A stretch of DNA of 12,377 bases from Planctomycetaceae bacterium (GTDB lineage: Bacteria > Planctomycetota > Planctomycetia > Pirellulales > Pirellulaceae): positions 1 through 12,377 of the forward strand of contig JAHEAM010000060.1 of NCBI GenBank assembly GCA_024642765.1, in the 5' to 3' direction. The notes beneath the pieces are model-generated. The model ran no database searches. It saw only the letters and a list, made by a program, of their open reading frames with translations, and was not told the DNA's origin. Of the stretch, positions 1 through 7,092 are shown one piece after another. The translations under genes were made by a program, and so were the position numbers. The stretch's first letter is position 1, and the number at the start of each line of letters is the position of its first letter.

Positions 1-318
1 GCCGAGTTTTCGACCTTGCCTACACTCAAATCGCAACTTTTCTATCCGGAAAGCTTTGGTATCACAAAAGTCCTCGATACATTTTCAAAGCACTATGAAT
101 CCAATGGAATTGACGACGACCGCGATGGCATCATTGACGAAGGCATGAATGGCCTCGATGACGACAGCGCCAACGGCGTCGACGACAACGGCGAGCGAGA
201 AACCATGCCGCCGTATCCGTTTCGAATCAAAGGCATCAAGGTGTCATTTCGAATTGTCGATCGCACGACAAAACAGATCCGACAAACCTCCGTCGTGCAC
301 AGTTTCATGCCTCATTAA
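1..318 (+). CDS. C-terminus of a pilin/pseudopilin-like hypothetical protein (5' partial)
   Basis: The reading frame is open from base 1 to the stop at 316-318, giving 105 residues of a protein that begins upstream of the window. No start codon should be assigned here; the TTG at 16 is only an internal Leu. Residues 35-65 hold three tandem acidic units of the form N-G-[I/L/V]-D-D, the first reading DDDRDG, like calcium-binding DxDxDG loops. After RETMPPYP comes a short beta-rich ending with VSFRIVD and IRQTSVVHSFMPH. From memory, many planctomycete proteins with an N-terminal prepilin cleavage/methylation motif end in this way (acidic NG-DD repeats, then PPYP and a basic beta strand), so a type IV pilus/type II secretion pseudopilin-like surface protein is the best guess. 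The diagnostic N-terminus lies outside the window, so the family call is inference. An intrinsic terminator follows 52 bases after the stop. Confidence 0.6.
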   Translation, partial: AEFSTLPTLKSQLFYPESFGITKVLDTFSKHYESNGIDDDRDGIIDEGMNGLDDDSANGVDDNGERETMPPYPFRIKGIKVSFRIVDRTTKQIRQTSVVHSFMPH

Positions 319-370
319 GCGCGACTGCAATATTCACACTCTCGACGGCGGTCGACGAGTACTACAAGTT

Positions 371-405
371 AGCTCCGTTTGCAAAACAAGCGGAGCTATC
401 TTTTT
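371..405 (+). terminator. Rho-independent terminator of the pilin-like gene
   Basis: An 11-bp stem (371-381 with 387-397, one G-T pair) closes a five-base CAAAA loop. It is followed at once by ATCTTTTT (398-405). Stem, short loop and T-tract are all present, and it lies between the stop at 318 and the next start at about 445. This is the clearest terminator in the window. Confidence 0.85.
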
Positions 406-444
406 AGGTAATTGGCTCTGTCGCTATATTTTCGAGCTGGTTTA

Positions 445-852
445 ATGACATCAATGCACCGAATTCGATTGGCGGGACCCTGGCATTTTTGGCTTCAACA
501 CTGCGACGGTTCGCAGCTTGAATTTCGCCAAAAAACTGAAACGCCTCTTCCAGAAAACGCATTGGAAAAGCCAATCGCCGCCATTCGCATGGTTCGAAAA
601 TTCAATCGACCGAGTGGGCTCTTGCCGACATCTCGAGTGTATTTAGAGCTTGAAGATTGGCCGACGTATTCCAGCGTGGCATTGAATCAATCGTCCATCT
701 CAAACAAGAACTCACCGATCGAAATAACCCAGCTCTTAGTGCTAGGCCAAAATGCCATTTCGATCGAATGCCAAATTTTGCCTGATGAACGGCGACCGGT
801 CCAAACGCTGTTCTCAAACTCCACTACCTATTTGCTGATTGAAAACTGCTAG
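445..852 (+). CDS. Small hypothetical protein with a galactose-binding-like (jelly-roll) signature
   Basis: About 135 residues, with no signal peptide and no membrane segment. It opens with HRIRLAGPWHFW and continues through VRKFNRPSG, RVYLELEDW, VALNQ and IEITQLLVLGQNAISIEC. The spacing of 'LAGPW', a Leu-Asn strand and 'ITQLL..GQNAISIE' resembles the sugar-binding jelly-roll domain of family 2 glycoside hydrolases, where 'fDIT.lLk.GeN.i.i' is typical. No catalytic domain is attached, so it would be a free-standing binding or scaffold domain; the role is unknown. Start choice: the frame is open from a TTG at 412 that abuts the terminator, but ATG 445 (GAG nine bases upstream) is more natural. 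ATG 454, giving MHRIRLAGPW, is also possible. It probably has its own promoter, because a terminator separates it from the gene before. Confidence 0.65.
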   Translation: MTSMHRIRLAGPWHFWLQHCDGSQLEFRQKTETPLPENALEKPIAAIRMVRKFNRPSGLLPTSRVYLELEDWPTYSSVALNQSSISNKNSPIEITQLLVLGQNAISIECQILPDERRPVQTLFSNSTTYLLIENC

Positions 853-859
853 CGGCACT

Positions 860-894
860 GTTCAAGATTCTGGTGACGTCCGACTTTCTTGAAC
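860..894. other. Inverted repeat downstream of the jelly-roll protein
   Basis: A perfect 8-bp inverted repeat, GTTCAAGA (860-867) and TCTTGAAC (887-894), is separated by 19 bases and begins 8 bases after the stop at 852. It could be a weak termination or mRNA-stabilising hairpin. The loop is long and there is no T-tract, so intrinsic termination is doubtful. Confidence 0.3.
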
Positions 895-927
895 GAAAAT
901 TGGCGATTCTTTTCAGCCAAACGAAAC

Positions 928-955
928 TTGACGCTTTCTGTTTGGCGTGGATAGT
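928..955 (+). promoter_or_regulatory. Candidate sigma70-like promoter for the Wzz-like gene
   Basis: TTGACG (928-933, 5/6 to consensus), a 16-base spacer and GATAGT (950-955, 4/6) lie in the 230-base gap before the Wzz-like gene, leaving a leader of roughly 120 bases. The match is modest and rests on consensus alone. Nothing else clear was seen in 853-1082. Confidence 0.3.
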
Positions 956-1082
956 CAATCTTTAACGATTAAATCCATTCCGTAGATTTCGCGTGTCGTA
1001 ATTGCAACGCTAACGCTTTCGAAACTATTAACACAGGTGCAATTCTAGTCGATGGATAGCAAATACGTGCTCATTCGTTTGC

Positions 1083-3146
1083 GTGACCCCAAAGACTTTT
1101 CCAATGACGTTCGAATTAAGGAAACAAGTGGTCCTTGACTTCCTAAATCGAAATCGGGTGCTGATTCTGGTTCCACTCATTGTGTGCGTGGTCTTGGGGA
1201 CACTCTATTCGCTATTAACGCCCCGCGGTTTTATGGCCTCGCAAACATTGATGTTGCGGGACGATTTGCTAGGTGATTCGTTTAAGCCCGGTCGATTTCA
1301 ATCCGAAGAGTCACTCAAAAACGCGCAAGAAACCGTTCTGCATTTGGCGCGCAAGCCTGCCGTCATCGCCGCCGCACTTTCGTCGACCTATCCCGAAAAA
1401 TATTCGGGTATTACCGCAAGTTCATCGGAAGTCGAGTCCTTCCAAGGCAAAATTTCGATTTCGCCCCCCAATGGGGCGGAGTTTGGAAAGACCGACGTGA
1501 TTATCTTAAACGTCAAAGCATCGTCGCCCGACATGGCGAGTTGCCTCGCAACCTCACTTCACTCGGAAGTCGAAAAAAACCTGCGACTTGTACGAGCGGA
1601 TCGTCTAACAAGTATGCAAAATGAATTGCGTGCCCAATACGAACAGGCGTTCGAGAACTATTCACTGGCCGCCAACAAAGTGCGCGAAATCGAGGACTCT
1701 GTTGGTGAAGACCTGGAGTCATTGCGTGCGATGACGGAAAGCCATAGTGGAAACGGCGAGCTACACCGCGCCCTTGAACAAATTCGTAATGAACGCCGGG
1801 TGGCAACCGACCAACTCGACTTAATTGAAAAGCAGTTGCAGTATTTGCAACAACTTCAATCGGACGGGGAACAAGTACTGGCCACCAATAATGAACTCAT
1901 GCGACTGCAACCAGCCCTTGATCGACTGTACAACGGACTGGTCGATGCCAAATTGAAATTGGCGAGCGCCGAAGGCATCTATCGAGCGGAACACCCAACC
2001 CTGAAAACGAATCGCAACGCTGTCGAAGCGACACGAATGCAGATCCAATTGGAAATTTCAACGATTCAAGACGGACTTGAGCAACAAAAGAATATCGCTA
2101 ACCAACGCTTGAAACGCCTGGAGGCCTCCGAAGATTTGTATCGAAAACGCAGTTTGATTGTCAACAAAAACCGCGTCGAGTATCAAACCATCTCGAATGA
2201 GCTCACTCGGCGTGGCGAAGCCATGGCTAAGCTACAGAACACGTTGGCTGAAGTCGAATCGTGTGCTTCGACGGAGCACGAATACAACCTTCTGACTTCG
2301 ATGGGCGTCCCCGAGGTGAAACAGGCGTCGGGAATGTCACGGGCATCCCTCATTTTGTTGGCTGCGATTTTGGGCGGCTGCATTGGATTGGGAATCGCAA
2401 TCTTGGTCGATGGCCCAATGCCCGAACTTCGAGAACACCTCACACGGTTTGCCAATTCGATTGAATCGAAAATCACTACCCGAACGAACTCTTCGAAAGC
2501 GGCATCAACCCGACAAACGACAGACGCATCTCGACCCTTTGGTTCTGGAACGAAAACACCTAGCAAACGACCGGCGAGCATTTTGCGCGACACCGACGTA
2601 TTGGCAACTCGCGATTCTGTTATTCGCGACATCGACGAGTCTCGACTGGCAAAATCTGCACCCGCCATACCAGAGCAGACAAAGGCCAAACCAGCCGGCC
2701 CAGACAAACCATTGGTCGGCCTGGAAGCACTCGCAAGTATTGATGCTTTTGCCGCACCTACTGACGAAGAACTGACCGTCATTCAATATGACTCTCCATT
2801 GCCGGTCCAACCAGCTCAACCATCAACTTCATCACCCGCGACAACCGCAACATTCGATATCGACTTGAGCAAAAGTAACATGAGCGAGCCGTCTGGAAGA
2901 AACATTGCTGCATCCCATGCAATGCGCGAAACCATTGGACGCAACGCAGCTCAAACAATGATGGTTGATGAGATCGAAATCGAACGTGTTCGAAAAGCAG
3001 TTTCGGATGATTCCGTTCCAGCAAATCCAGCCGCCGATGACAGTTCACAGTCGGCCACTCAGAAACGACTGAAGGAACGCTTGGAGAAACTTTCCCATTC
3101 CATCTCGGCCTACTGCCAACCCATCCGCAAAGAAACCGACGCGTAG
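1083..3146 (+). CDS. Wzz/GumC-type polysaccharide chain-length determinant with long C-terminal tail
   Basis: 687 residues from GTG 1083; ATG 1104 (residue 8) is an equally plausible start, and neither has a Shine-Dalgarno. It is an inner-membrane protein of the Wzz/polysaccharide co-polymerase type, which sets chain length or couples synthesis to export. Domains: TM1 at about 26-45; a Wzz-like periplasmic region with MASQTLMLRDD and 'ILNVKASSPDMASCLA'; a long coiled coil at about 170-395 containing the RAEHPTLK element typical of GumC-like proteins; TM2 at about 421-442, preceded by GVPEVKQASGMSR. Two-TM co-polymerases normally end soon after TM2 or continue into a BY-kinase. This one continues for about 245 residues rich in Ser, Ala, Pro, Thr and Asp, with no Walker A motif, ending in a short predicted helix (QKRLKERLEKLSHSI). 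It faces the sugar phosphotransferase gene tail to tail. The family call is firm; the tail's role is unknown. Confidence 0.85.
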   Translation: MTPKTFPMTFELRKQVVLDFLNRNRVLILVPLIVCVVLGTLYSLLTPRGFMASQTLMLRDDLLGDSFKPGRFQSEESLKNAQETVLHLARKPAVIAAALSSTYPEKYSGITASSSEVESFQGKISISPPNGAEFGKTDVIILNVKASSPDMASCLATSLHSEVEKNLRLVRADRLTSMQNELRAQYEQAFENYSLAANKVREIEDSVGEDLESLRAMTESHSGNGELHRALEQIRNERRVATDQLDLIEKQLQYLQQLQSDGEQVLATNNELMRLQPALDRLYNGLVDAKLKLASAEGIYRAEHPTLKTNRNAVEATRMQIQLEISTIQDGLEQQKNIANQRLKRLEASEDLYRKRSLIVNKNRVEYQTISNELTRRGEAMAKLQNTLAEVESCASTEHEYNLLTSMGVPEVKQASGMSRASLILLAAILGGCIGLGIAILVDGPMPELREHLTRFANSIESKITTRTNSSKAASTRQTTDASRPFGSGTKTPSKRPASILRDTDVLATRDSVIRDIDESRLAKSAPAIPEQTKAKPAGPDKPLVGLEALASIDAFAAPTDEELTVIQYDSPLPVQPAQPSTSSPATTATFDIDLSKSNMSEPSGRNIAASHAMRETIGRNAAQTMMVDEIEIERVRKAVSDDSVPANPAADDSSQSATQKRLKERLEKLSHSISAYCQPIRKETDA

Positions 3147-3153
3147 AAGTCCT

Positions 3154-3168
3154 TCCAAATAGTTTGGA
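3154..3168. terminator. Short hairpin between convergent exopolysaccharide genes
   Basis: A 6-bp stem, TCCAAA/TTTGGA (3154-3159 and 3163-3168), has a 3-base loop and begins 7 bases after the Wzz-like stop. A second small hairpin, CACAA-ATC-TTGTG (3202-3214), lies nearer the other gene's end. Neither has a T-tract. They may act as weak bidirectional 3' structures, which is inference from position. Confidence 0.3.
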
Positions 3169-3242
3169 GTCCCGCAGTTACTCTAGTCACCGCATACTTC
3201 GCACAAATCTTGTGGAGTGCGATTCTACTGCTGCGTCAGCGC

Positions 3243-4658
3243 CTAATAAGCGTTTTGGCGTGAGAGGACGATTTTGAAAGTCGAAAGGATGATCTTCAAA
3301 TCCATCCAAATCGACCACTCCCGAATGTACTTGTGATCGAAGAATATACGTTTTTCCATTTTTTCGAGTTGCTCTGTTTCTCCGCGACATCCGTTGACCT
3401 GCGCAAGACCGGTGATTCCGGGTTTGACTTTGTGCCGCAACATGTAGCCATCAATTTGCTTGCGATAGAACTCATTGTGTGCCGTTGCATGTGGGCGAGG
3501 CCCGACCATCGACATCGTTCCCTGAAACACGTTGAACAACTGTGGCAGCTCATCTAATGAAGTTTTGCGGAGGATTGCTCCCAAGCGAGTGATTCTAGGA
3601 TCGTCTTTCTGGGCTTGCTTGACCACTGCTCCGTTGTCCATGGTCCGCATAGAGCGAAATTTCCAAACCCAAATTTCTTTGCCGTCTAGGCCATAACGCC
3701 GTTGTTTGAATAGGACTGGTCCGGGGCTTGTGAGTTTGATCAAGAGGGCAATCACGGCCATTGGAATCGCAGCAATTGCAATCGCGATGCTGGAAAGCAC
3801 GACGTCACAAAGGCGTTTGAAAACTCCGTCAACACCATAGAACGGATTCTCGTAGATGCTGACCGCCGGAATGCCGCGAAAATCGGTCCAGCGCGAATGC
3901 AACAACTGAAACGCAAAGAAATCCGGCACCAAATACACGGAACTGGTTGTATCCGCGAGACGCTGAACGATTTCTTGGATACGCAGCTCTGCTCGCAGTG
4001 GCAACGTAATGAAGATCACGGGAACTTCCCCAGCTTTAGCTCTCCCAACGAGCATATCGAAGTTACCCAAACGTTGTGAAATTCCTTGAGGCAACTCCTC
4101 AGTTCGCACTTCCGGCCGATCGTCGAAGAAACCTAAAAACCGTAGACCGAGCTCTGCCTGGCCTTGGATATTGGTAACCAATTGGATGCCCAAACTATTT
4201 GCGCCGACGACAGCAAATCCACGTGAGGTGGAACTATTTTGATTGACATAAACGATCGCATTGCGAAATAGGATTCGCAACGACATCGCAAACACCGGAG
4301 TGGAAACAAACCAAAAGAATATGGCATTTGTTGAAATCTCGGTCGAATACTGAGTGAAGTTACCCAGGAAGACCAAAGTCACGAGAGTGATTGCCCAAGC
4401 GATAACGGTTGTCAAAAGCTCGCGCTCGATCGCGACGCCTTGCCAATCCCGGTAAAGACCCACGAACTCGCCCGCCAGCGAAAAAATCCCAATCGCGACC
4501 AATCCAATCATGATCGTTGAACGACTATTTGCGTCGGGTGCCCAGGTCACCAAGACGTAAAGCCCGCCGATAATGGCCAGCCAGTCGATCAGTTTGTGAA
4601 CGGGCCGAGTCCAAGCAGTGATGGGGCGAATTCGTGTACGTGTTTTGGATTCCGACAT
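3243..4658 (-). CDS. Undecaprenyl-phosphate sugar phosphotransferase (WcaJ/WbaP-type priming enzyme)
   Basis: 471 residues. Family role: transfer of a hexose-1-phosphate, usually glucose or galactose, from a UDP-sugar to undecaprenyl phosphate, the first step of exopolysaccharide repeat-unit synthesis at the inner membrane. Seen in the sequence: four N-terminal hydrophobic segments (about 23-40, 48-67, 82-100, 110-130); a CoA-binding-like/Rossmann segment with GFAVVGANSLG (147-157) and FLGFFDDRP; a fifth hydrophobic segment (about 283-308) after FKRLCDVV; then the bacterial sugar transferase domain with SPGPVLFKQRRYGLDGK, KFRSM (333-337), the Asp-Glu dyad in KTSLDELPQL (365-374), MSMVGPRP (382-389) and KPGITGLAQVNG. 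This is the full-length architecture and no catalytic element is missing. The ATG at 4658 starts MSESKT; no strong Shine-Dalgarno is seen. Which sugar it uses cannot be read from sequence. It converges on the Wzz-like gene, supporting a shared exopolysaccharide locus. Confidence 0.92.
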   Translation of the reverse strand: MSESKTRTRIRPITAWTRPVHKLIDWLAIIGGLYVLVTWAPDANSRSTIMIGLVAIGIFSLAGEFVGLYRDWQGVAIERELLTTVIAWAITLVTLVFLGNFTQYSTEISTNAIFFWFVSTPVFAMSLRILFRNAIVYVNQNSSTSRGFAVVGANSLGIQLVTNIQGQAELGLRFLGFFDDRPEVRTEELPQGISQRLGNFDMLVGRAKAGEVPVIFITLPLRAELRIQEIVQRLADTTSSVYLVPDFFAFQLLHSRWTDFRGIPAVSIYENPFYGVDGVFKRLCDVVLSSIAIAIAAIPMAVIALLIKLTSPGPVLFKQRRYGLDGKEIWVWKFRSMRTMDNGAVVKQAQKDDPRITRLGAILRKTSLDELPQLFNVFQGTMSMVGPRPHATAHNEFYRKQIDGYMLRHKVKPGITGLAQVNGCRGETEQLEKMEKRIFFDHKYIREWSIWMDLKIILSTFKIVLSRQNAY

Positions 4659-4886
4659 GACTTTGTAGTTTTGAAAGGTACCGGCAAATGCTGCGACCTA
4701 AACAGAAGCCGACAAGCATTCGGAAAACCTAGGTCACAAATCCGCCTGCCAATGGCAATATTTAGACGGCAAGAACCGAAACAAAGAGTCGCTTTACGAT
4801 GCCTGTAGCGATTGCAACGGATATGAACAGTTGTGGTATATCTCATTGCGAAACTACCATTCCGACATATCTTATTCGGTGGCGGA

Positions 4887-4930
4887 TGAGGGCTACGACT
4901 GAAACGTCACCCAATTGATTGCGAATCGCT
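4887..4930 (-). repeat. Intergenic copy of a piece of the ketosynthase gene
   Basis: Bases 4887-4930 match 7329-7372, inside the ketosynthase-like gene, in the same orientation: 41 of 44 identical, with 4903-4930 an unbroken 28-base identity. Mismatches are at 4891, 4897 and 4902. Read on the minus strand in the gene's frame, the copy gives AIRNQLGDVSVVAL against AIRNQLGDVPVVAL; two of the three changes are synonymous third-position changes. A TGA sits immediately before the Ala codon and homology stops at both ends, so it is a fragment and not a gene. A 28-base identity is far beyond chance. It may be a remnant of a lost paralogue or a captured fragment; transcribed on the plus strand it would be antisense to the ketosynthase mRNA. 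Confidence 0.85.
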
Positions 4931-5025
4931 CATCGATTTGCGGCTGCACAATCTCTCGCGAAAATTCATGGAACGAATTTGCTCGTCGTCATGTCGGAAG
5001 TTTTGTATTACAGGCGTGGCAGGGG

Positions 5026-5055
5026 TTGAAATCACCATTTTCAGCATTGTATACA
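5026..5055 (+). promoter_or_regulatory. Candidate promoter for the MuiA-like lipoprotein gene
   Basis: TTGAAA (5026-5031, 5/6), an 18-base spacer and TATACA (5050-5055, 4/6) lie about 116 bases before ATG 5172, on the coding strand. The -10 overlaps a GTATAC palindrome. The call is based on consensus match and position only. Confidence 0.35.
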
Positions 5056-5171
5056 AACTTGTTACGCAATTCGCCAAGCAAAAAGTTGTCGAAGAATGCT
5101 TATTTCAAGTAAACTAAGTGTGGCATTTCGACCTCGCCAATCCATGACGTTCTTTTCCACAGGTGTGTCCG

Positions 5172-7025
5172 ATGAGATTTTTTCGATTATTGTCAGCAAA
5201 ATTGCTTTGCTTGAGTATTTGTGTCTCGCTTACGGCTTGCGCGTCAGGAAAGCTATTTGACGGGACGGATTCAAATGCTGGGACAGTCAGCCGGGTTACC
5301 TTGTATCGTGGACAGGCGCTGATTACGCGGAATATCAAAATCGAAGGAGCGGCGGGGAGTCAAGAAGTAGTCGTCTCCGATCTACCGATGACAATTCTCG
5401 ACAGCAGCCTGTACGCTGAATCATCGGATAAAGTCGAAGTTCGCGCTGTTCGCTTTCGCCGGCGGGCCGTTGGCGAAGAGCCTCGTGAGGAAGTTCGCAG
5501 GCTGGATGCAGAAATCGCTTCGACCAAAGTGGCCCTTGCGCTGAACCAAAAGAAAACGGAATTGGCCGCACAGAAAACCACTTTCATTGATCAACTTCAG
5601 GGCTTCGTCGCGCCGACAGCTCAAACCGAGTTGACCAAAGGAGTCCTCGACGCGAAAACGCTGCGCGAGCTGACAACATTTTCGTTCGACCAACGCGCCG
5701 CCATTGCGGAAGAACAAATCCAATTGGCGGGCGAACTGCAAACGTTGAACGAAAAACTCAGCCTGCTCGATCGCTCCCGGGCCGAGTTGACTCAAAACGC
5801 CCAGAAAACGGTTAACGAAGCAGTACTGTTTGTAGAAAAGCTGGACGATGGCGCGCAGCAACTGGAACTAAATTACCTCGTGAGCAATTGCGGATGGTCA
5901 CCGACCTATACGATTCGCGCCGCCGATGATCGCAGCCAAGTGCAAGTCGAATACAATGCGTTGATTCAGCAGCTATCCGGTGAAAACTGGGACGGCGTGA
6001 AATTGACTCTTTCGACCGCCTCTCCGGCTCTCAGTGCGAGTGGCCCAAGTCTGGCCCCGTTCAGCGTTGCTTTGATAGGTAGCGAGCAGTCGGCCGCTCA
6101 AACCCAGGCTCTCGATGCTGCTGGAGCTCTGGCCTATCGCTACAACGACAACCGAGCCCAACAAATGGCTGCCAATGGACAGCTTAGTGCGGTGGTTGGC
6201 TTCGAAGCCAAAACAAATGCCAATTGGTCTATCAACAAATTCGCATGCACCACTCAGGAACTGGAATTGGTCAACCCGATGGAGGCTCTTTCGTCGATCA
6301 TGGTCGATAGCGACACCGACAACGCGCCTAGTCTGAGTTACCAGCTGGACAACACTGTCAGTCTGGCGAGCCGCAATGACCAACAGATGGTCCGAATCTT
6401 CCGGGGCGATCTGTCAAGCAAGTTCTATCACGTCGCCACACCCCTGATCAGCAGCTACGTTTATCGTGAAGCCGAAGTTGATAACGTCAGCGACATGGAT
6501 TTTCTGTCAGGGCCTGTGACCGTCTACATCGACAATCGCTTTGTTGGTCGCGCTGAGATCCCGACAGTGGCCCAGGGTGAGACGTTTATCATGGGCTTTG
6601 GCAGCGATGCCCAATTGCGTGCCCGCCGTGAGCTGGTTCAAAAAACCGAAGGCGTTCAAGGTGGCAACAAGGAAATCAAAATGCAGTACAAAATTCTAGT
6701 GGAAAATTACAAGAACCAGGAAGTCAGCCTGAGGGTGTTTGACCGATTGCCTTACACCAACCACTCGACCGATATCAGGATTTCGCTAGGCGATCCGAGT
6801 GTCGCACTCAGCACCGATCCGCTGTACGTCCGTCGCGAACGGTCTAAAAACATTTTGCGATGGGACGTCGCAGTTCCGGCTGAAACATCCGGCGAGAAAT
6901 CGTTCGAAATCAGTTACGGCCTGACGCTGGACTATGACCGAAACTTCTCAATCGCCGACGCATCCAACGACCAGACCGGCATCCAGGAATTCCAGCAACT
7001 GGAGAAATCCCGACAGAAGCGGTAA
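5172..7025 (+). CDS. DUF4140/DUF4139 (mucoidy inhibitor MuiA-like) lipoprotein
   Basis: 617 residues from ATG 5172. The frame also allows GTG 5163, but ATG has AGG eight bases upstream and directly starts a lipoprotein signal: MRFFRLL, a hydrophobic core and the lipobox LTAC with Cys23. It should therefore be lipid-anchored on the periplasmic side. Domains: a DUF4140-like N-terminus (about 38-125, VSRVTLYRGQALITR then ADLP-like SDLPMTIL), a coiled coil at about 105-215, and DUF4139 from about 220 to 590 with LNYLVSNCGWSPTYTIRA, VEYNALIQQLSGENWDGVKLTLSTA, the later FYHVATPLIS, GPVTVYIDNRFVG and a 'RLPYTNHSTDIRI' beta region. This order and length match the MuiA family. The name comes from a mucoidy phenotype; no biochemical activity is established to my knowledge. 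Its position beside exopolysaccharide genes is suggestive only. It ends convergently with the ketosynthase-like gene. Confidence 0.85.
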   Translation: MRFFRLLSAKLLCLSICVSLTACASGKLFDGTDSNAGTVSRVTLYRGQALITRNIKIEGAAGSQEVVVSDLPMTILDSSLYAESSDKVEVRAVRFRRRAVGEEPREEVRRLDAEIASTKVALALNQKKTELAAQKTTFIDQLQGFVAPTAQTELTKGVLDAKTLRELTTFSFDQRAAIAEEQIQLAGELQTLNEKLSLLDRSRAELTQNAQKTVNEAVLFVEKLDDGAQQLELNYLVSNCGWSPTYTIRAADDRSQVQVEYNALIQQLSGENWDGVKLTLSTASPALSASGPSLAPFSVALIGSEQSAAQTQALDAAGALAYRYNDNRAQQMAANGQLSAVVGFEAKTNANWSINKFACTTQELELVNPMEALSSIMVDSDTDNAPSLSYQLDNTVSLASRNDQQMVRIFRGDLSSKFYHVATPLISSYVYREAEVDNVSDMDFLSGPVTVYIDNRFVGRAEIPTVAQGETFIMGFGSDAQLRARRELVQKTEGVQGGNKEIKMQYKILVENYKNQEVSLRVFDRLPYTNHSTDIRISLGDPSVALSTDPLYVRRERSKNILRWDVAVPAETSGEKSFEISYGLTLDYDRNFSIADASNDQTGIQEFQQLEKSRQKR

Positions 7026-7037
7026 TTAGACCTGACG

Positions 7038-7058
7038 CATTGGGAGCTTTTCCCAATG
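7038..7058. terminator. Hairpin between convergent MuiA-like and ketosynthase-like genes
   Basis: A perfect 8-bp stem, CATTGGGA (7038-7045) and TCCCAATG (7051-7058), closes a 5-base loop 13 bases after one stop and 35 bases from the other. It is symmetric and sits between converging genes, which suggests a bidirectional 3' structure. There is no T-tract, so efficiency as an intrinsic terminator is uncertain. Confidence 0.4.
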
Positions 7059-7092
7059 AAAGAGCTAAGGCAAAAGGACTCAATGAACATCC

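Larger units (their letters stand above)
4659..5171. other. 513-base intergenic region between phosphotransferase and MuiA-like genes
   Basis: Divergent upstream region for two genes. No convincing coding frame was found: the frames of 65-85 codons here resemble no family, and one at 4915-5112 starts at a TTG inside the duplicated segment described below. It contains two overlapping inverted repeats near the phosphotransferase start (AATGCT/AGCATT at 4687-4692 and 4715-4720; GACCTA/TAGGTC at 4695-4700 and 4730-4735), the ketosynthase-gene fragment at 4887-4930, a hairpin at 4921-4941 and a promoter-like pair at 5026-5055. No clear promoter was found for the minus-strand phosphotransferase gene. 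Confidence 0.6.

Noticed and set aside
2521..2580. Possible Walker A remnant (GSGTKT) in the Wzz-like tail
   Set aside because: It does not fit GxxxxGK[ST], sits in low-complexity sequence and has no Walker B or tyrosine-rich tail, so a degenerate BY-kinase is not supported.
2183..2782. 199-codon minus-strand frame inside the Wzz-like gene
   Set aside because: It is antisense to the tail of a strongly supported gene. Its Ser/Ala/Arg-rich composition follows from the codon bias of the sense strand.
4589..4846. 85-codon minus-strand frame overlapping the phosphotransferase start
   Set aside because: It overlaps the well-supported N-terminus of the phosphotransferase in another frame, and is rich in Arg, Cys and His as chance frames often are.
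4915..5112. 65-codon plus-strand frame in the large intergenic region
   Set aside because: It starts at a TTG inside the duplicated ketosynthase fragment, lacks a ribosome-binding site and its composition resembles no protein family.
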